Source: Microlunatus sagamiharensis
Lineage (GTDB): Bacteria > Actinomycetota > Actinomycetes > Propionibacteriales > Propionibacteriaceae
Reading direction: 5' to 3'
DNA: 64,000 nt
Assembly (NCBI RefSeq): GCF_900105785.1
Contig: NZ_LT629799.1
Coordinates: 3,348,001 to 3,412,000, forward strand
The translations under genes were made by a program, and so were the position numbers. The notes under the pieces are model-generated. The model saw only the letters and a list, made by a program, of their open reading frames with translations, was not told the DNA's origin and ran no database searches. Each line of letters opens with the position of its first letter. Positions within the stretch are counted from its first letter, which is position 1. Positions 53,451-62,160 of the stretch are shown here, piece by piece.

Positions 53451-53474
53451 GACCTGCTGAGCGCTCAGCAGGTC
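53451..53474. terminator. Perfect 24-bp palindrome between tasA-like and sipW genes
   Basis: GACCTGCTGAGC and GCTCAGCAGGTC abut with no loop. It starts 19 bases past the TasA-like stop and may cap that transcript, lowering sipW expression relative to the cargo gene. Confidence 0.65.
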
Positions 53475-53492
53475 ACCGGGGCGGGGCCTCGC

Positions 53493-54164
53493 TCAGGCGG
53501 TGAAGGTCCAGACCAGCGGCTGGGAGGCCGCGAGGCCCTGGTAGGTGTTGCCGGCCGACGACGCCAGGGTCACGTCGAACTTGTACGTGATCGTGGTCCC
53601 GGCCGCGACCGGCGCGGCCAGGGTGAGCGCGCCCCCGGTGGCCAGGCTGGCGAGGGTCGAGCTGGCGGGGCTGACCGTGGTGGTGGTGCCGCCCGCGGTC
53701 TGGGAGATCACGACGCCGAGCTTGGAGCACAGGTCGGTGGCGCTGCCGGTGACGTTGCCGGACTGGGTGCAGGTGCCCGGCGCCAGGGTGAAGCCGGCGA
53801 CCGACGCCGTGCCGGTGTTCTTGATCGTGATGGTCGTGCTGACGGTCTGGCCCGGGACCATCGTCGTCGAGCCGCCGTACTTGTTGATCGTGGAGCAGGT
53901 GGCGGTGTTGCTGGTGACGTTGTTGCCCGTGCCGTCGGTGCTGAGGCACGTGACGGTGCCGGCCGCGTTCTGCTCCTGCATGATCACCGTGCCCGCGGCG
54001 GCGGTGTTGATCGAGTTGGTGATCGAGGCGGTGAACGCGGCCAGGCTCGACGTCATCGTCAGAGCCATGATCGCCACGCCCGCGAGGCCGGTGACGAGAG
54101 CGAGCAGCGAGAGCCGGCGGCGACCGCCCGCGTTCGAGGAGGAGGGAGAGGTGAGCGAAGACAT
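53493..54164 (-). CDS. TasA-like/CalY-type surface protein with SipW-type signal
   Basis: 223-aa exported protein. The signal peptide (LSLLALVTGLAGVAIMALTM) leads to LAAFTASITNSINTAAAGTV, the A-F-T-A pattern of SipW-processed fibre-type proteins. The mature part is Thr/Ser/Gly-rich with beta-structure (VPGQTVSTTITIKNTGTASV) and several Cys. The ATG at 54164 follows CAGGAGCC. By analogy with TasA it may polymerise in the cell-surface matrix; this is inferred. Confidence 0.82.
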   Translation of the reverse strand: MSSLTSPSSSNAGGRRRLSLLALVTGLAGVAIMALTMTSSLAAFTASITNSINTAAAGTVIMQEQNAAGTVTCLSTDGTGNNVTSNTATCSTINKYGGSTTMVPGQTVSTTITIKNTGTASVAGFTLAPGTCTQSGNVTGSATDLCSKLGVVISQTAGGTTTTVSPASSTLASLATGGALTLAAPVAAGTTITYKFDVTLASSAGNTYQGLAASQPLVWTFTA

Positions 54165-54249
54165 CGTGCTGGCTCCTGGCCACGAGAATCTGACCACGAC
54201 CGCTGGGCCCCCGACGGCCGCTGGCAGGACTCTATGACAACGAGATCAG

Positions 54250-54498
54250 TCACGCGTGCTGAATCTGAAGATCAGCCGACTTTTCTTCACTCGTGAGCAT
54301 CGCCGCGGCGTGCTGCGGACGGGCGTCGCCCATAGCGGGGGCGAGCGACCGGCTCGTCTCCAGGGCGGGCGAGCCCGTGCTCGGTGGCCGGAGGACCTCG
54401 GCCTCGACGGCCTCGAGCGCCTCGGCGACCGAGAACCCGGTGAGGGTCACGGCGTCGAGCAGCGTCTGCCGCCCACCGGGGAAAGCCGAGCAGAGCAC
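54250..54498 (-). CDS. Possible small uncharacterised ORF
   Basis: 82 codons with G/C-rich third positions in the first two thirds (LDAVTLTGFSVAEALEAVEA), ending in a less biased C-terminus. No start signal or homologous family was recognised. It may be a remnant, or not coding. The rest of 54165-54565 shows nothing else. Confidence 0.3.
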   Translation of the reverse strand: MLCSAFPGGRQTLLDAVTLTGFSVAEALEAVEAEVLRPPSTGSPALETSRSLAPAMGDARPQHAAAMLTSEEKSADLQIQHA

Positions 54499-54565
54499 CG
54501 CTGCGTCACACCAAGCTCGCCCGCGAGCCGGTCACCATCACCGTCTCGCACCCCACGGCCGCGGC

Positions 54566-55606
54566 TCAGCGGGCGTCGCGCCGGATCCGCACCCAGTGGT
54601 CGCCGACCGAGACGATGGTCCCCTCGCTCACCGAGACGGCGTGGAAGGCCCCGGCCGGGACGGCCTCCCGGCCGGGCTCGGTGATCACCGAACCGTTGGT
54701 CGAGCCGCGGTCGACCACGAACAGCCCGGCGTCGTCGACGCCGAGGGCCAGGTGCGTCTTGGAGACGGTGCGCGACTCGTCCGGGAGCTTGACGAGCTCC
54801 GCGTCGGTCTCGCCCTCCTCGGGCTGCGGGTTGCGGCCGATCAGCACGAGCCCGCGCACCGGGATCTCGCGGCCGTCGTCGAGCTCGGCCACCCAGCCGT
54901 CGAGGATCGTCCGCCGACCGCCCGTCGGGGCGTCGGCCGGCCTCGAGGACCGCTCCTGCTCCTGGTCCGCCGGGGCGGCGGCGAGCGGCGCGAGCTCGGG
55001 CCCGACGGCGGGGTCGCCGGCGACCGGGGACGCGACCGGAGCGGGGCCGGCCGCGCGGCCGTCCCGCCCGTTGGCGGCGGGCAGCGGTGCCGACGCGGCC
55101 TCGGGCTGCGCCGGGCGGGCGGAGGGCTTCGCCGCCGTACGCCGCGGCGCGAGCGGCCGCTCGACGATGACGACGCCGGAGGCGGCACGGTCGTGCCAGC
55201 CCTGGTGGCGCGGGCTCAGGAAGATCGACACGACCAGCAGCAGCAGGCCCACACCGGTCGCGCCGAGCACGGTGAAGACGAGCCAGCGCACGAGGACCCG
55301 GCCCCAGCCCAGCGGGCGGCCGTCGAAGAAGCCGACGAGCTGGAGCTTGAGCAGCCGCATCCCCGGCGTCGCGGCACGGGACACCAGCTGCTGCCAGCAG
55401 AGGACGCCCCAGGCGAGCGCGAGCAGGGCGGCGACCACGACCAGGACGGGGCCGTTCTCACGGCCGAGGCCGGCCAGCACGCCGGCGAGGGCCGGCACGA
55501 CCGAGTCGATGACGTACGCGAGGAGCCGCTGGCCGAGCGGCCCGACCTTGACGCCGGGCGGCAGCCCGGTGTCCCTCGCCGGTGCCGGTGGTCGTGCGGT
55601 CTGCAT
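54566..55606 (-). CDS. RDD-domain membrane protein with C-terminal FHA domain
   Basis: 346-aa protein. Residues about 20-170 are an RDD membrane domain (LGQRLLAYVIDSVVPALAGV, three spans), followed by a long Pro/Ala-rich linker. Residues about 245-340 are an FHA phosphothreonine-binding domain (GLVLIGRNPQPEEGE, then RTVSKTHLALGVDDAGLFVV, with R, S, H and N of the FHA core). ATG 55606 has GGAGGGAGCTCC upstream. The following FHA gene suggests a phospho-signalling partnership, possibly with a Ser/Thr kinase elsewhere. Confidence 0.9.
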   Translation of the reverse strand: MQTARPPAPARDTGLPPGVKVGPLGQRLLAYVIDSVVPALAGVLAGLGRENGPVLVVVAALLALAWGVLCWQQLVSRAATPGMRLLKLQLVGFFDGRPLGWGRVLVRWLVFTVLGATGVGLLLLVVSIFLSPRHQGWHDRAASGVVIVERPLAPRRTAAKPSARPAQPEAASAPLPAANGRDGRAAGPAPVASPVAGDPAVGPELAPLAAAPADQEQERSSRPADAPTGGRRTILDGWVAELDDGREIPVRGLVLIGRNPQPEEGETDAELVKLPDESRTVSKTHLALGVDDAGLFVVDRGSTNGSVITEPGREAVPAGAFHAVSVSEGTIVSVGDHWVRIRRDAR

Positions 55607-55696
55607 GGAGCTCCCTCCGGGCGGGCCGGTCCGGCTCCGCGCAGGTGTCAGCCGCACCGACGACCGGTGCGGCTCCGTGGGGGGTCGGCCCCCAGG

Positions 55697-56872
55697 TTAC
55701 TGGGGAAAGTCGATCTTGACGGACACGCCCTCCGCGAGCTCGAGCGAGGAGCCCAGCTCAGCCGTCACGCTCTCCCCGCCCGCGAGGGTCCGCGTCGAGC
55801 CGTCGGGCCCCACCAGGAGGGTGCCGTTGGTCGAGTTGAGGTCGACGACCTCGACGTCCCAGCCGGAGGCGAAGACCTCGAGGTGCGTGCGGCTGATGTC
55901 GTGGCTCGGGCTGTTCACGGTGAGCAGGACCGGGTCGGCGACGCGGGCGCGGTCCCGGGCCGGGGCGCGGCCGACGAGGACGGAGCCCACGACCTCGGCG
56001 GTCTCGCCGTTGCTGGCCCTCAGCACCGCGAGCGTCGGGACGGGCACGCTCCGGGCCGCCTGGGTGGCGACGAGCGCCGTGCAGACGCGGCAGCGGCCCG
56101 AGCCGGGCGGGTTCGGGTGGCCCCACGGGCAGAAGACGGCGCTGACCGTCGGCTCGGGCGAGGCCGCCGGGGCCGGCGGCTCGAGCGGGAGCTCGGGCAC
56201 GGCCACCCACCGGGTGTCGGCGTTCTCGTGCGCGGTCCGTGCGGTCGGCTCGGCCTGGCCGGTGACCAGCTCGTCGTCGTGCAGCGCGGCGAGCTCGTCG
56301 GCGCTCAGCGCCTGCGTCTCAGGCCCGGCGTCGAGGGCGTCCGGCTCCGGCGCGTCGTCGTCCGCCCCGTCCTCGGACGAGTCGGCGCCCTGCGGGGAGC
56401 TCGGGGACGCCCCGTCGCTGGCGTCGAGGAAGACGCCGGAGACGCCGACCGCGCCGACGACCAGCGGCAGCGGGTAGGCGCCGTCGGGACGCTCGGCGGG
56501 GAGCTCGACCCGGACCTGGCGCAGGTCGCCCAGGCCGGCCTCGACCCAGGTCTGCACGCCCTCGCCGGTCGCGACGACGTCGCCGCTCTCCGCGTCGACG
56601 ACCGACACCGAGCCGCGGACCAGCGAACGCATCCCGTCGGGCCCCCAGAAGAAGGCGGCGAAGCTCGGCATCGTGTCGATGCGGTACCAGGCCAGACGGG
56701 CGGCGAGGTCACCGATCGAGTCGGCGGCGACGACCTCGTCCCACAGCGTCTCGACGAGGTCCGACCAGCTCGCGTCGGCCGGCTCCAGCACCACGGCCGC
56801 CGCCGGGCCGCACAGGAGGAGCCAGGAACCAGGCGTGTAGGTGGCGCGCCAACGCCCCAGCTGCCCGTCCAT
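55697..56872 (-). CDS. FHA-domain protein with zinc ribbon
   Basis: 391-aa protein. The first about 150 residues are an uncharacterised domain (GSWLLLCGPAAAVVLEPADA). The middle is a Glu/Asp/Pro-rich linker. CPWGHPNPPGSGRCRVC forms a zinc ribbon. The C-terminal about 100 residues are an FHA domain (VVGSVLVGRAPARDRARVAD, then SPSHDISRTHLEVFASGWDV and NSTNGTLL). ATG 56872 follows GAGGAGG. Neighbours an RDD-FHA gene, consistent with an actinobacterial kinase/FHA signalling group. Confidence 0.88.
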   Translation of the reverse strand: MDGQLGRWRATYTPGSWLLLCGPAAAVVLEPADASWSDLVETLWDEVVAADSIGDLAARLAWYRIDTMPSFAAFFWGPDGMRSLVRGSVSVVDAESGDVVATGEGVQTWVEAGLGDLRQVRVELPAERPDGAYPLPLVVGAVGVSGVFLDASDGASPSSPQGADSSEDGADDDAPEPDALDAGPETQALSADELAALHDDELVTGQAEPTARTAHENADTRWVAVPELPLEPPAPAASPEPTVSAVFCPWGHPNPPGSGRCRVCTALVATQAARSVPVPTLAVLRASNGETAEVVGSVLVGRAPARDRARVADPVLLTVNSPSHDISRTHLEVFASGWDVEVVDLNSTNGTLLVGPDGSTRTLAGGESVTAELGSSLELAEGVSVKIDFPQ

Positions 56873-56951
56873 CCGACCTCCTCGCCCGTGGGCCCCCGCG
56901 GAGCTCCGACCGCTCGGCATCGTATCCGCGCCGGTCGTACGCTTCGCGGAC

Positions 56952-57722
56952 ATGAGGGAACGCGGCCTGGTGTTCGGCACCGAGGCGGAGGCGTACGAGC
57001 AGCACCGGCTCGGCTACCCGGAGACGGTCGCCGACCTGGTCCTGGCGTACGCGGCGCCGCCCGTGGTTCGGGCCCTGGAGGTCGGCGCGGGCACGGGCAA
57101 GGCGACGACGCTCTTCGCCCAGCGCGGCGTCGCGGTCACGGCCTGCGAGCCCGACCCGGACATGGCCGGCGTGCTCCGCCGGACGACGGAGGGCCTTCCG
57201 GTGACCGTGGTCGTGTCGACGTTCGAGGCCCTGCGCGCCGACGAGCACCGGCGCGTCGACCTGCTCTTCTCCGCCTCGGCCTGGCACTGGACGGACCCGG
57301 CCGTGCGCTGGGACCGGACGGCCGAGCTGCTGCGTCCCGGCGGGACCGTGGCGCTCTTCGGCAGCGGGCGGGCCGGGTGACGGCTGGTCGACCCCGCGCT
57401 CCAGGAGGCGGTCGCCGACGTGCGCCGCGCGCTGGTCCCCGACGAGACGCGGGCGACCGAGGGCCGCGGGGCGTCGGGGACCTGGTGGCCGGGCTCCGAG
57501 CTCGAGCTGGACGACCGCTTCACCGACGTCGAGGAGCACGACCTCGCCCGGGTGGTGCGGCGCACGCGCGCCGAGCACCTCACGGTGCTGGGGACGTTGT
57601 CGGCCTACCTGCAGCTACCGGCCGCCGAGCGTCGGGCGCTGCTGGAACGGATCGGTGCACGGCTGCCCGACGAGGTCGAGGTGGACGCGGCCGTGCGGCT
57701 GCACCTGGCCCGACGCCGCTGA
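56952..57722 (+). pseudogene. SAM-dependent methyltransferase, interrupted by in-frame TGA
   Basis: The frame starts at ATG 56952 and gives a class I methyltransferase (VRALEVGAGTGKATTLFAQR with motif I, then DLLFSASAWHWTDPAVRWDR and LRPGGTVALFG) up to a TGA at 57378-57380. The same frame continues with RLVDPALQEAVADVRRALVP to 57722, making a family-sized protein of about 256 codons. No frame change is needed. A single nonsense change or sequence error is likely. The truncated first part still holds the SAM-binding core. Confidence 0.8.
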
Positions 57723-57764
57723 GGCGGCCGGGCCCGGGTCGGAGCGCGTCGAGGCGCCCGAGGG

Positions 57765-58640
57765 TCAGGCGGTCTTGGCGAGCGGGACCGGCGTCACGTT
57801 GGCGTCGGCGAACTCGCGCTTGGTCGCCTGCCAGAGGTCCTCGGTGGCGCCGGGACGCCAGTAGCCCGACATCGACGTGGCCGAGCGCTGGAGCGCCTGC
57901 TCCTGGCACAGGAAGCGGCGCAGGTCGCGGACCATGTAGGCGTTGCCGTGCACGAAGATGCTCAGCGAACCCTCCGGCAGCCGCGAGGCGCGGACGGCCT
58001 CGGCGAGCGCCTCGCCGTGCGGGCGGTCGCCCCGGACCACCCAGGTGACCACGCTGCCGGCCGGGCCGGGCAACGGCTGGTAGCAGTCGTCGCACTCGAT
58101 CTCGACGAAGACGTGGGCGCGGGCTCGCGGGTCGAGCCGCTCGAGGCTGGCCGCGATGGCGGGCAGCGCCGCCTCGTCGCCGATCAGCAGGTGCGCGTCG
58201 GCCTCGGGGTCCGGCGCGAAGGCGCCGCCCGGGCCGTAGAAGCCGATCTCGGCCCCCGCCTGCACGCGCCGCGCCCAGGGCCCGGCGAGGCCCTCGTCGC
58301 CGTGGACGACGAAGTCGATGGCCATGACGTTGGCCGCGGCGTCGTAGCTGCGGACGGTGTACGTCCGCGTGACCGGCCAGTGGTCCGGGTGGTGCTCGGT
58401 ACGGGCGGCCTCGGGGTCGAAGGGCCAGTCGTACGGGGCACCCGCCGGGGCGAAGAGCAGCTTGACGTAGTGGTCGGTGAAGGGCAGGTCACGCATGCAG
58501 ACCAGGTCGGGCCCGGTGAAGAAGACCCGGACCATCGACGGGCTCAGCCACTCCGACGCGGTGACGGTCGCGCGGCGCACGACCCGCTTGCGCTGCGGGC
58601 GCGGGGCCTCCGCTGCCGGGGACGTCACGGTAGTGGACAT
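57765..58640 (-). CDS. Siderophore-interacting protein (ferric reductase, FAD-type)
   Basis: 291-aa cytoplasmic flavoprotein of the ViuB/SIP family that reduces and releases iron from ferric siderophores. The N-terminal FAD-binding region has RTYTVRSYDAAANVMAIDFV, and the C-terminal region has LLIGDEAALPAIAASLERLD, then FVHGNAYMVRDLRRFLCQEQ and SGYWRPGATED, all diagnostic. The ATG at 58640 directly abuts an iron box, so the mRNA is probably leaderless or nearly so. Confidence 0.94.
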   Translation of the reverse strand: MSTTVTSPAAEAPRPQRKRVVRRATVTASEWLSPSMVRVFFTGPDLVCMRDLPFTDHYVKLLFAPAGAPYDWPFDPEAARTEHHPDHWPVTRTYTVRSYDAAANVMAIDFVVHGDEGLAGPWARRVQAGAEIGFYGPGGAFAPDPEADAHLLIGDEAALPAIAASLERLDPRARAHVFVEIECDDCYQPLPGPAGSVVTWVVRGDRPHGEALAEAVRASRLPEGSLSIFVHGNAYMVRDLRRFLCQEQALQRSATSMSGYWRPGATEDLWQATKREFADANVTPVPLAKTA

Positions 58641-58658
58641 TCTGTAAGGCTAACCTAA
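58640..58658. promoter_or_regulatory. IdeR/DmdR-type iron box
   Basis: On the minus strand TTAGGTTAGCCTTACAG matches the iron-box consensus TTAGGTTAGSCTAACCTAA in its left half and part of the right half. It overlaps the start of the siderophore-interacting protein gene, giving repression when iron is plentiful. Confidence 0.8.
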
Positions 58659-58789
58659 CTTCTCGGCGGCTGCACCATGACGTGACGCACACGCTCGGAG
58701 CGACGGGCAGACCCCGCGGACGAGGGCGGGGCGCGGGACCTGGACGTCCCGCACCCGTACCCGTCCTTCGGACCGACGACACTGGTCGG

Positions 58790-59821
58790 ATGTCCCCCGA
58801 CGGAGTCGACCGCCTGCTGCTCGCCGAGGCCGAGGCGTACGCCGGCCGCCCCACCGCCGTGCTCGACGACGTGAGCGGGGCGCTCGTGGGCGGGCTGGGC
58901 GGGTCGAGCGAGGTCCGCGCCTGGTGCTCGGACTCCCTCGTCGACGAGCGCACGGCCGCCGCGGAGACCTCGCTCGAGCCGGGCGGCTGGCTGGACCCGA
59001 CGGTGCTCGCCGGCGCGCGGCTCGTCGTGACCCGCCTGCCGAAGAGCCTCGCGGCGCTCGACGAGCTGGCCGGCGCGGTCGCGGCGCACGCCGAGCCGGA
59101 CGTCGTCCTGCTCGCCGGCGGGCTCGTCCGGCACCTGAACCGCAGCATGAACGAGGTGCTCGCCGACCACTTCGGCGAGGTGCGCGCCTCGCTGGGCCGC
59201 CACAAGGCACGGGCGCTGGTCGCCTCCGGACCGCGGGCTGGCGCGGGGAGGCCCTGGCCGCGCGAGGAGCACGACGACGCGGAGGACCTGACCGTCGCCG
59301 CGTACGGGGGCGTGTTCGCCGGGACGGGGGTCGACGTGGGCACCCGGGTGCTGCTCGGCGTCCTGGACCGGCTGCCCGCGGGCGCGACCGAGGTCGTGGA
59401 CCTGGGGAGCGGGAACGGTTCGCTGACCGCGGCGGTCGCCCGGGCGCTGCCGCGGGCCCGCGTACGAGGGTTCGACGTGTCGGCGGCCGCGGTGCGCTCG
59501 ACGCTCGCCACGGCGGCGGCCAACGGGCTCGGCGACCGGGTCGAGGCCGTCCGGGGCGACGGGCTGGAGGGCGTGGCGGCGGGTTCGCTGGACCTCGTGG
59601 TCTGCAACCCGCCCTTCCACCGCGGCACGGCGCTGGACCGCACGACGACGCCCGGGCTGTTCGCCGACGTCGGCCGCGCGCTGCGCCCGGGCGGCGAGCT
59701 GTGGACGGTCTGGAACAGCCACCTGCCCTACCTGCCGATGCTGCGCGCCCGGGTGGGGTCGACCTCGGTGGTGACCCAGACGCCGAGGTTCACCGTGACG
59801 CGGTCCCGCCGTCCGGCCTGA
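58790..59821 (+). CDS. Methyltransferase of the RsmC/RlmG (MTS) type
   Basis: 343-aa protein with an N-terminal pseudo-domain and a C-terminal catalytic methyltransferase domain. The SAM motif is VVDLGSGNGSLTAAVARALP and the N6/N2-guanine motif is LDLVVCNPPFHRG (NPPF), as in rRNA guanine-N2 methyltransferases RsmC and RlmG. ATG 58790 is chosen; an upstream ATG at 58682 adds an Arg/Gly-rich leader. It is divergent from the siderophore protein gene. Confidence 0.85.
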   Translation: MSPDGVDRLLLAEAEAYAGRPTAVLDDVSGALVGGLGGSSEVRAWCSDSLVDERTAAAETSLEPGGWLDPTVLAGARLVVTRLPKSLAALDELAGAVAAHAEPDVVLLAGGLVRHLNRSMNEVLADHFGEVRASLGRHKARALVASGPRAGAGRPWPREEHDDAEDLTVAAYGGVFAGTGVDVGTRVLLGVLDRLPAGATEVVDLGSGNGSLTAAVARALPRARVRGFDVSAAAVRSTLATAAANGLGDRVEAVRGDGLEGVAAGSLDLVVCNPPFHRGTALDRTTTPGLFADVGRALRPGGELWTVWNSHLPYLPMLRARVGSTSVVTQTPRFTVTRSRRPA

Positions 59822-59876
59822 TCCCGCAGGTCCCCGCCCCAGGCCCCGGCCCCGGCGTCGGCCCCTCCCCGGCGTT

Positions 59877-59937
59877 GACCACTGGTCACCTGTCGTCGGG
59901 ACACGCCGTGGTCGACGCCCACAGGTGACCAGTGGTC
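59877..59937. repeat. Long inverted repeat between convergent genes
   Basis: GACCACTGGTCACCTGT and ACAGGTGACCAGTGGTC form perfect 17-bp arms around a 27-base loop. It lies 55 bases after the methyltransferase stop and before the YhgE-type stop. It is positioned as a terminator but its sequence is unlike the other hairpins in the window. Confidence 0.85.
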
Positions 59938-59973
59938 TGCGAGACCGGGGTACGCAGGGCCCGAGGCCGGCGC

Positions 59974-62160
59974 CTAGGGGGCGACCAGCGGCGGGTGGAG
60001 GTCCTTGACCGCGAACTGCTGGCGCCGGGCCACCGTGAGCACGGTGAGGGTCAGCGCGCCGGCAGCCAGGGCCGCGAGGATGCCGACGTCGCGCAGCAGG
60101 TGGGCGGCCAGGCCGCCCGAGACCACGACCCGGAAGGCGTCGATGAGGTAGGTCATCGGCAGGAACGGGTGGATGGCCTTGAAGAAGCCGGGCAGGATCG
60201 GCGACGGGTAGGTGCCGCCGGCCGCCGCGAGCTGGAGGATCAGCGTCACGAGCAGCAGGCTCGCCCCGACCGTGCCGAGCGCGGTGCGCAGCAGGTGGGC
60301 CACCGCGGAGAAGGCGACCGCGCCCAGCGTGACCACCCCGATGGCGAGCCCGGGGTGCAACGGGTCGAGCCCGAGGGTCGCCCAGACGACGCCGAGCATC
60401 AGCCAGCCGGCGACGACGGCCACGGCCCCGACGGGCGCCCAGCCCGCGAGCCCGAGGCGTACGGCGCTCGCCCGCCCGGCCAGCGCGCGGCCCGAGATGG
60501 GTCGGACGACGAGGAAGGCCGAGATGCCGAACACCCACAGCGCGATCGAGAAGAAGAGCGGCGCGAGCCCGCGGCCGTAGACGCCGGCCGCGTTGTCGAC
60601 GGTCATGGTGACGTCGGCCGGGGACGAGAGCACCTGCACGGCGCGGTCCTGCTCGTCGGCGGTGGGCGTGGGGATGCGGTCGGTCCCCTTCTGCAGCTGG
60701 GTCGCGAGCGTCTTCGAGCCGGAGTCGAGCTTGCCGAGGCCGCTGTGCAGGTCGGACGCGCCGCCGGACAGGTCGGCGAGCCCCGACGCCAGCGAACCTG
60801 CACCGTCACGCAGCTGCACCGCCCCGGTGGCCGCGGTGCCGATACCGGAGTCGAGGCGGCGGGCGCCCGACTCGGCGTCGCCGAGCCCGCTGTTGAGCGT
60901 CTTCGCCCCGGAGGCGACGCTCTGCGCGCCGTCGTTGAGCCGGTCCAGGTCGCGGCTCGCCTTGCGCGCGTCGGCGGCGAGGTCGCCGGCCGACTGCACG
61001 ACCTGGTTCGCGCGGTGCACCCGGGCGGCGCCGTCCTTGACCTGGCCGGCGATCTCGTCGGACCGGCCGGACGCGTCGGCGACGCGCTGCCGCGCGCGCT
61101 GGAAGGCAGGGTCGTCGGCCAGCTCCGGGTTGTCCTCCTGCAGGCTGTCCAGCGCGGTGTCGACGGCCGCGAGGTCGCTGCTGATGGAGCCCGTACGCCC
61201 GGCCGCGGTCTGGGCGAGGTCGTCGAGGGCGTTCGCGGTGGCCTTGGTCTCCCGCTCGACCTTCGGCAGGTCGCGGGCGGCGGTCTTGAGCACGGGCTGC
61301 ACGCGGTCGTTCAGCTGCTGGGTGCCGTCGGCGACCTGGGCGGAGCCGTCGGCCAGCCGGCCGGCGCCGGTGTGCAGCCGGTCGATCCCGGTGACCAGGT
61401 CTCCGGAACCCTTCTGCGCGGTCCCCAGGCCCGTGGCCAGCTGCGTCGCGCCGGCGTGCAGGTCGTCGGCCCCGGACGCCGCCGTCCTCGCGCCGTCGGC
61501 GACCTTCGCCGAGCCGTCGTCGGCCGAGACGATGCCGTCGTGGAGCTTGTCCGCACCGTCGGTGGCGTCCTGCAGCCCGCTCCTGATCTTGGCGAGGTTC
61601 GCGAAGACGGCGTCGAAGTAGCTGGCGCTCGCCGACTCGTCGACCGAGCGGGCGATGGCGTTCTGCGCGCTGTTGGTGATGCTGCCGATGACGAAGCCGT
61701 TGGCGTCGTTGCGGCGCAGCATGATCCCGGCCCGCTGCGGGTCGTCGCCCTGGCCGCTCACGAGGTCGCGGGAGAAGTCGGCGGGCACCGTGATCGCCAG
61801 GTAGTAGTCGCCCTCGCGCAGGCCGCGGTCGGCCTCGGCGGCGTCGACGTCGACGTAGTCGAAGTTGTGCTGGGTGTGCAGGTTCTCGACGAAGTCGTCA
61901 CCCGCGTGGATGGCCGTCCTGCCGTACGTGGTCCCGGTGTCGGCGTTGACCACGGCGACGGGCAGGCGGTCGAGCCTGCCGTAGGGGTCCCAGTTCGCGG
62001 CGAGGTAGATGGCGCCGTAGAGCAGCGGCACGAGCAGCACGAACACCAGCGCCAGCCTGGGCAGGCGGCCCTTGAACCGCAGCAGCTCGAAGCGGCCGAG
62101 CAGCGGTAGGCGGGGCACCCGGGTGACGGGCTGCGTGACGGTGTCGGACGGTGTAGCCAT
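59974..62160 (-). CDS. YhgE/Pip-domain membrane exporter (ABC-2-like)
   Basis: 728-aa membrane protein. One span near residue 36-56 (LPRLALVFVLLVPLLYGAIY), a large extracytoplasmic region with YhgE motifs (DRLPVAVVNADTGTTYGRTA), a long heptad-type coiled coil (about 190-520, repeats such as LHAGATQLATGLGTAQKGSG) and five or six C-terminal spans (LFFSIALWVFGISAFLVVRP, LMLGVVWATLGLDPLHPGLA). The family is related to EsaA-like type VII and phage-infection proteins. Start overlaps the stop of the ATPase-like gene by one base (TGATG). The C-terminal spans resemble ABC-2 permeases. Confidence 0.9.
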   Translation of the reverse strand: MATPSDTVTQPVTRVPRLPLLGRFELLRFKGRLPRLALVFVLLVPLLYGAIYLAANWDPYGRLDRLPVAVVNADTGTTYGRTAIHAGDDFVENLHTQHNFDYVDVDAAEADRGLREGDYYLAITVPADFSRDLVSGQGDDPQRAGIMLRRNDANGFVIGSITNSAQNAIARSVDESASASYFDAVFANLAKIRSGLQDATDGADKLHDGIVSADDGSAKVADGARTAASGADDLHAGATQLATGLGTAQKGSGDLVTGIDRLHTGAGRLADGSAQVADGTQQLNDRVQPVLKTAARDLPKVERETKATANALDDLAQTAAGRTGSISSDLAAVDTALDSLQEDNPELADDPAFQRARQRVADASGRSDEIAGQVKDGAARVHRANQVVQSAGDLAADARKASRDLDRLNDGAQSVASGAKTLNSGLGDAESGARRLDSGIGTAATGAVQLRDGAGSLASGLADLSGGASDLHSGLGKLDSGSKTLATQLQKGTDRIPTPTADEQDRAVQVLSSPADVTMTVDNAAGVYGRGLAPLFFSIALWVFGISAFLVVRPISGRALAGRASAVRLGLAGWAPVGAVAVVAGWLMLGVVWATLGLDPLHPGLAIGVVTLGAVAFSAVAHLLRTALGTVGASLLLVTLILQLAAAGGTYPSPILPGFFKAIHPFLPMTYLIDAFRVVVSGGLAAHLLRDVGILAALAAGALTLTVLTVARRQQFAVKDLHPPLVAP

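Noticed and set aside
59932-62109. A 725-codon open frame on the plus strand opposite the YhgE-type gene
   Set aside because: The sequence is a low-complexity Val/Gly/Arg product with no domain, while the opposite strand has clear membrane and YhgE motifs.
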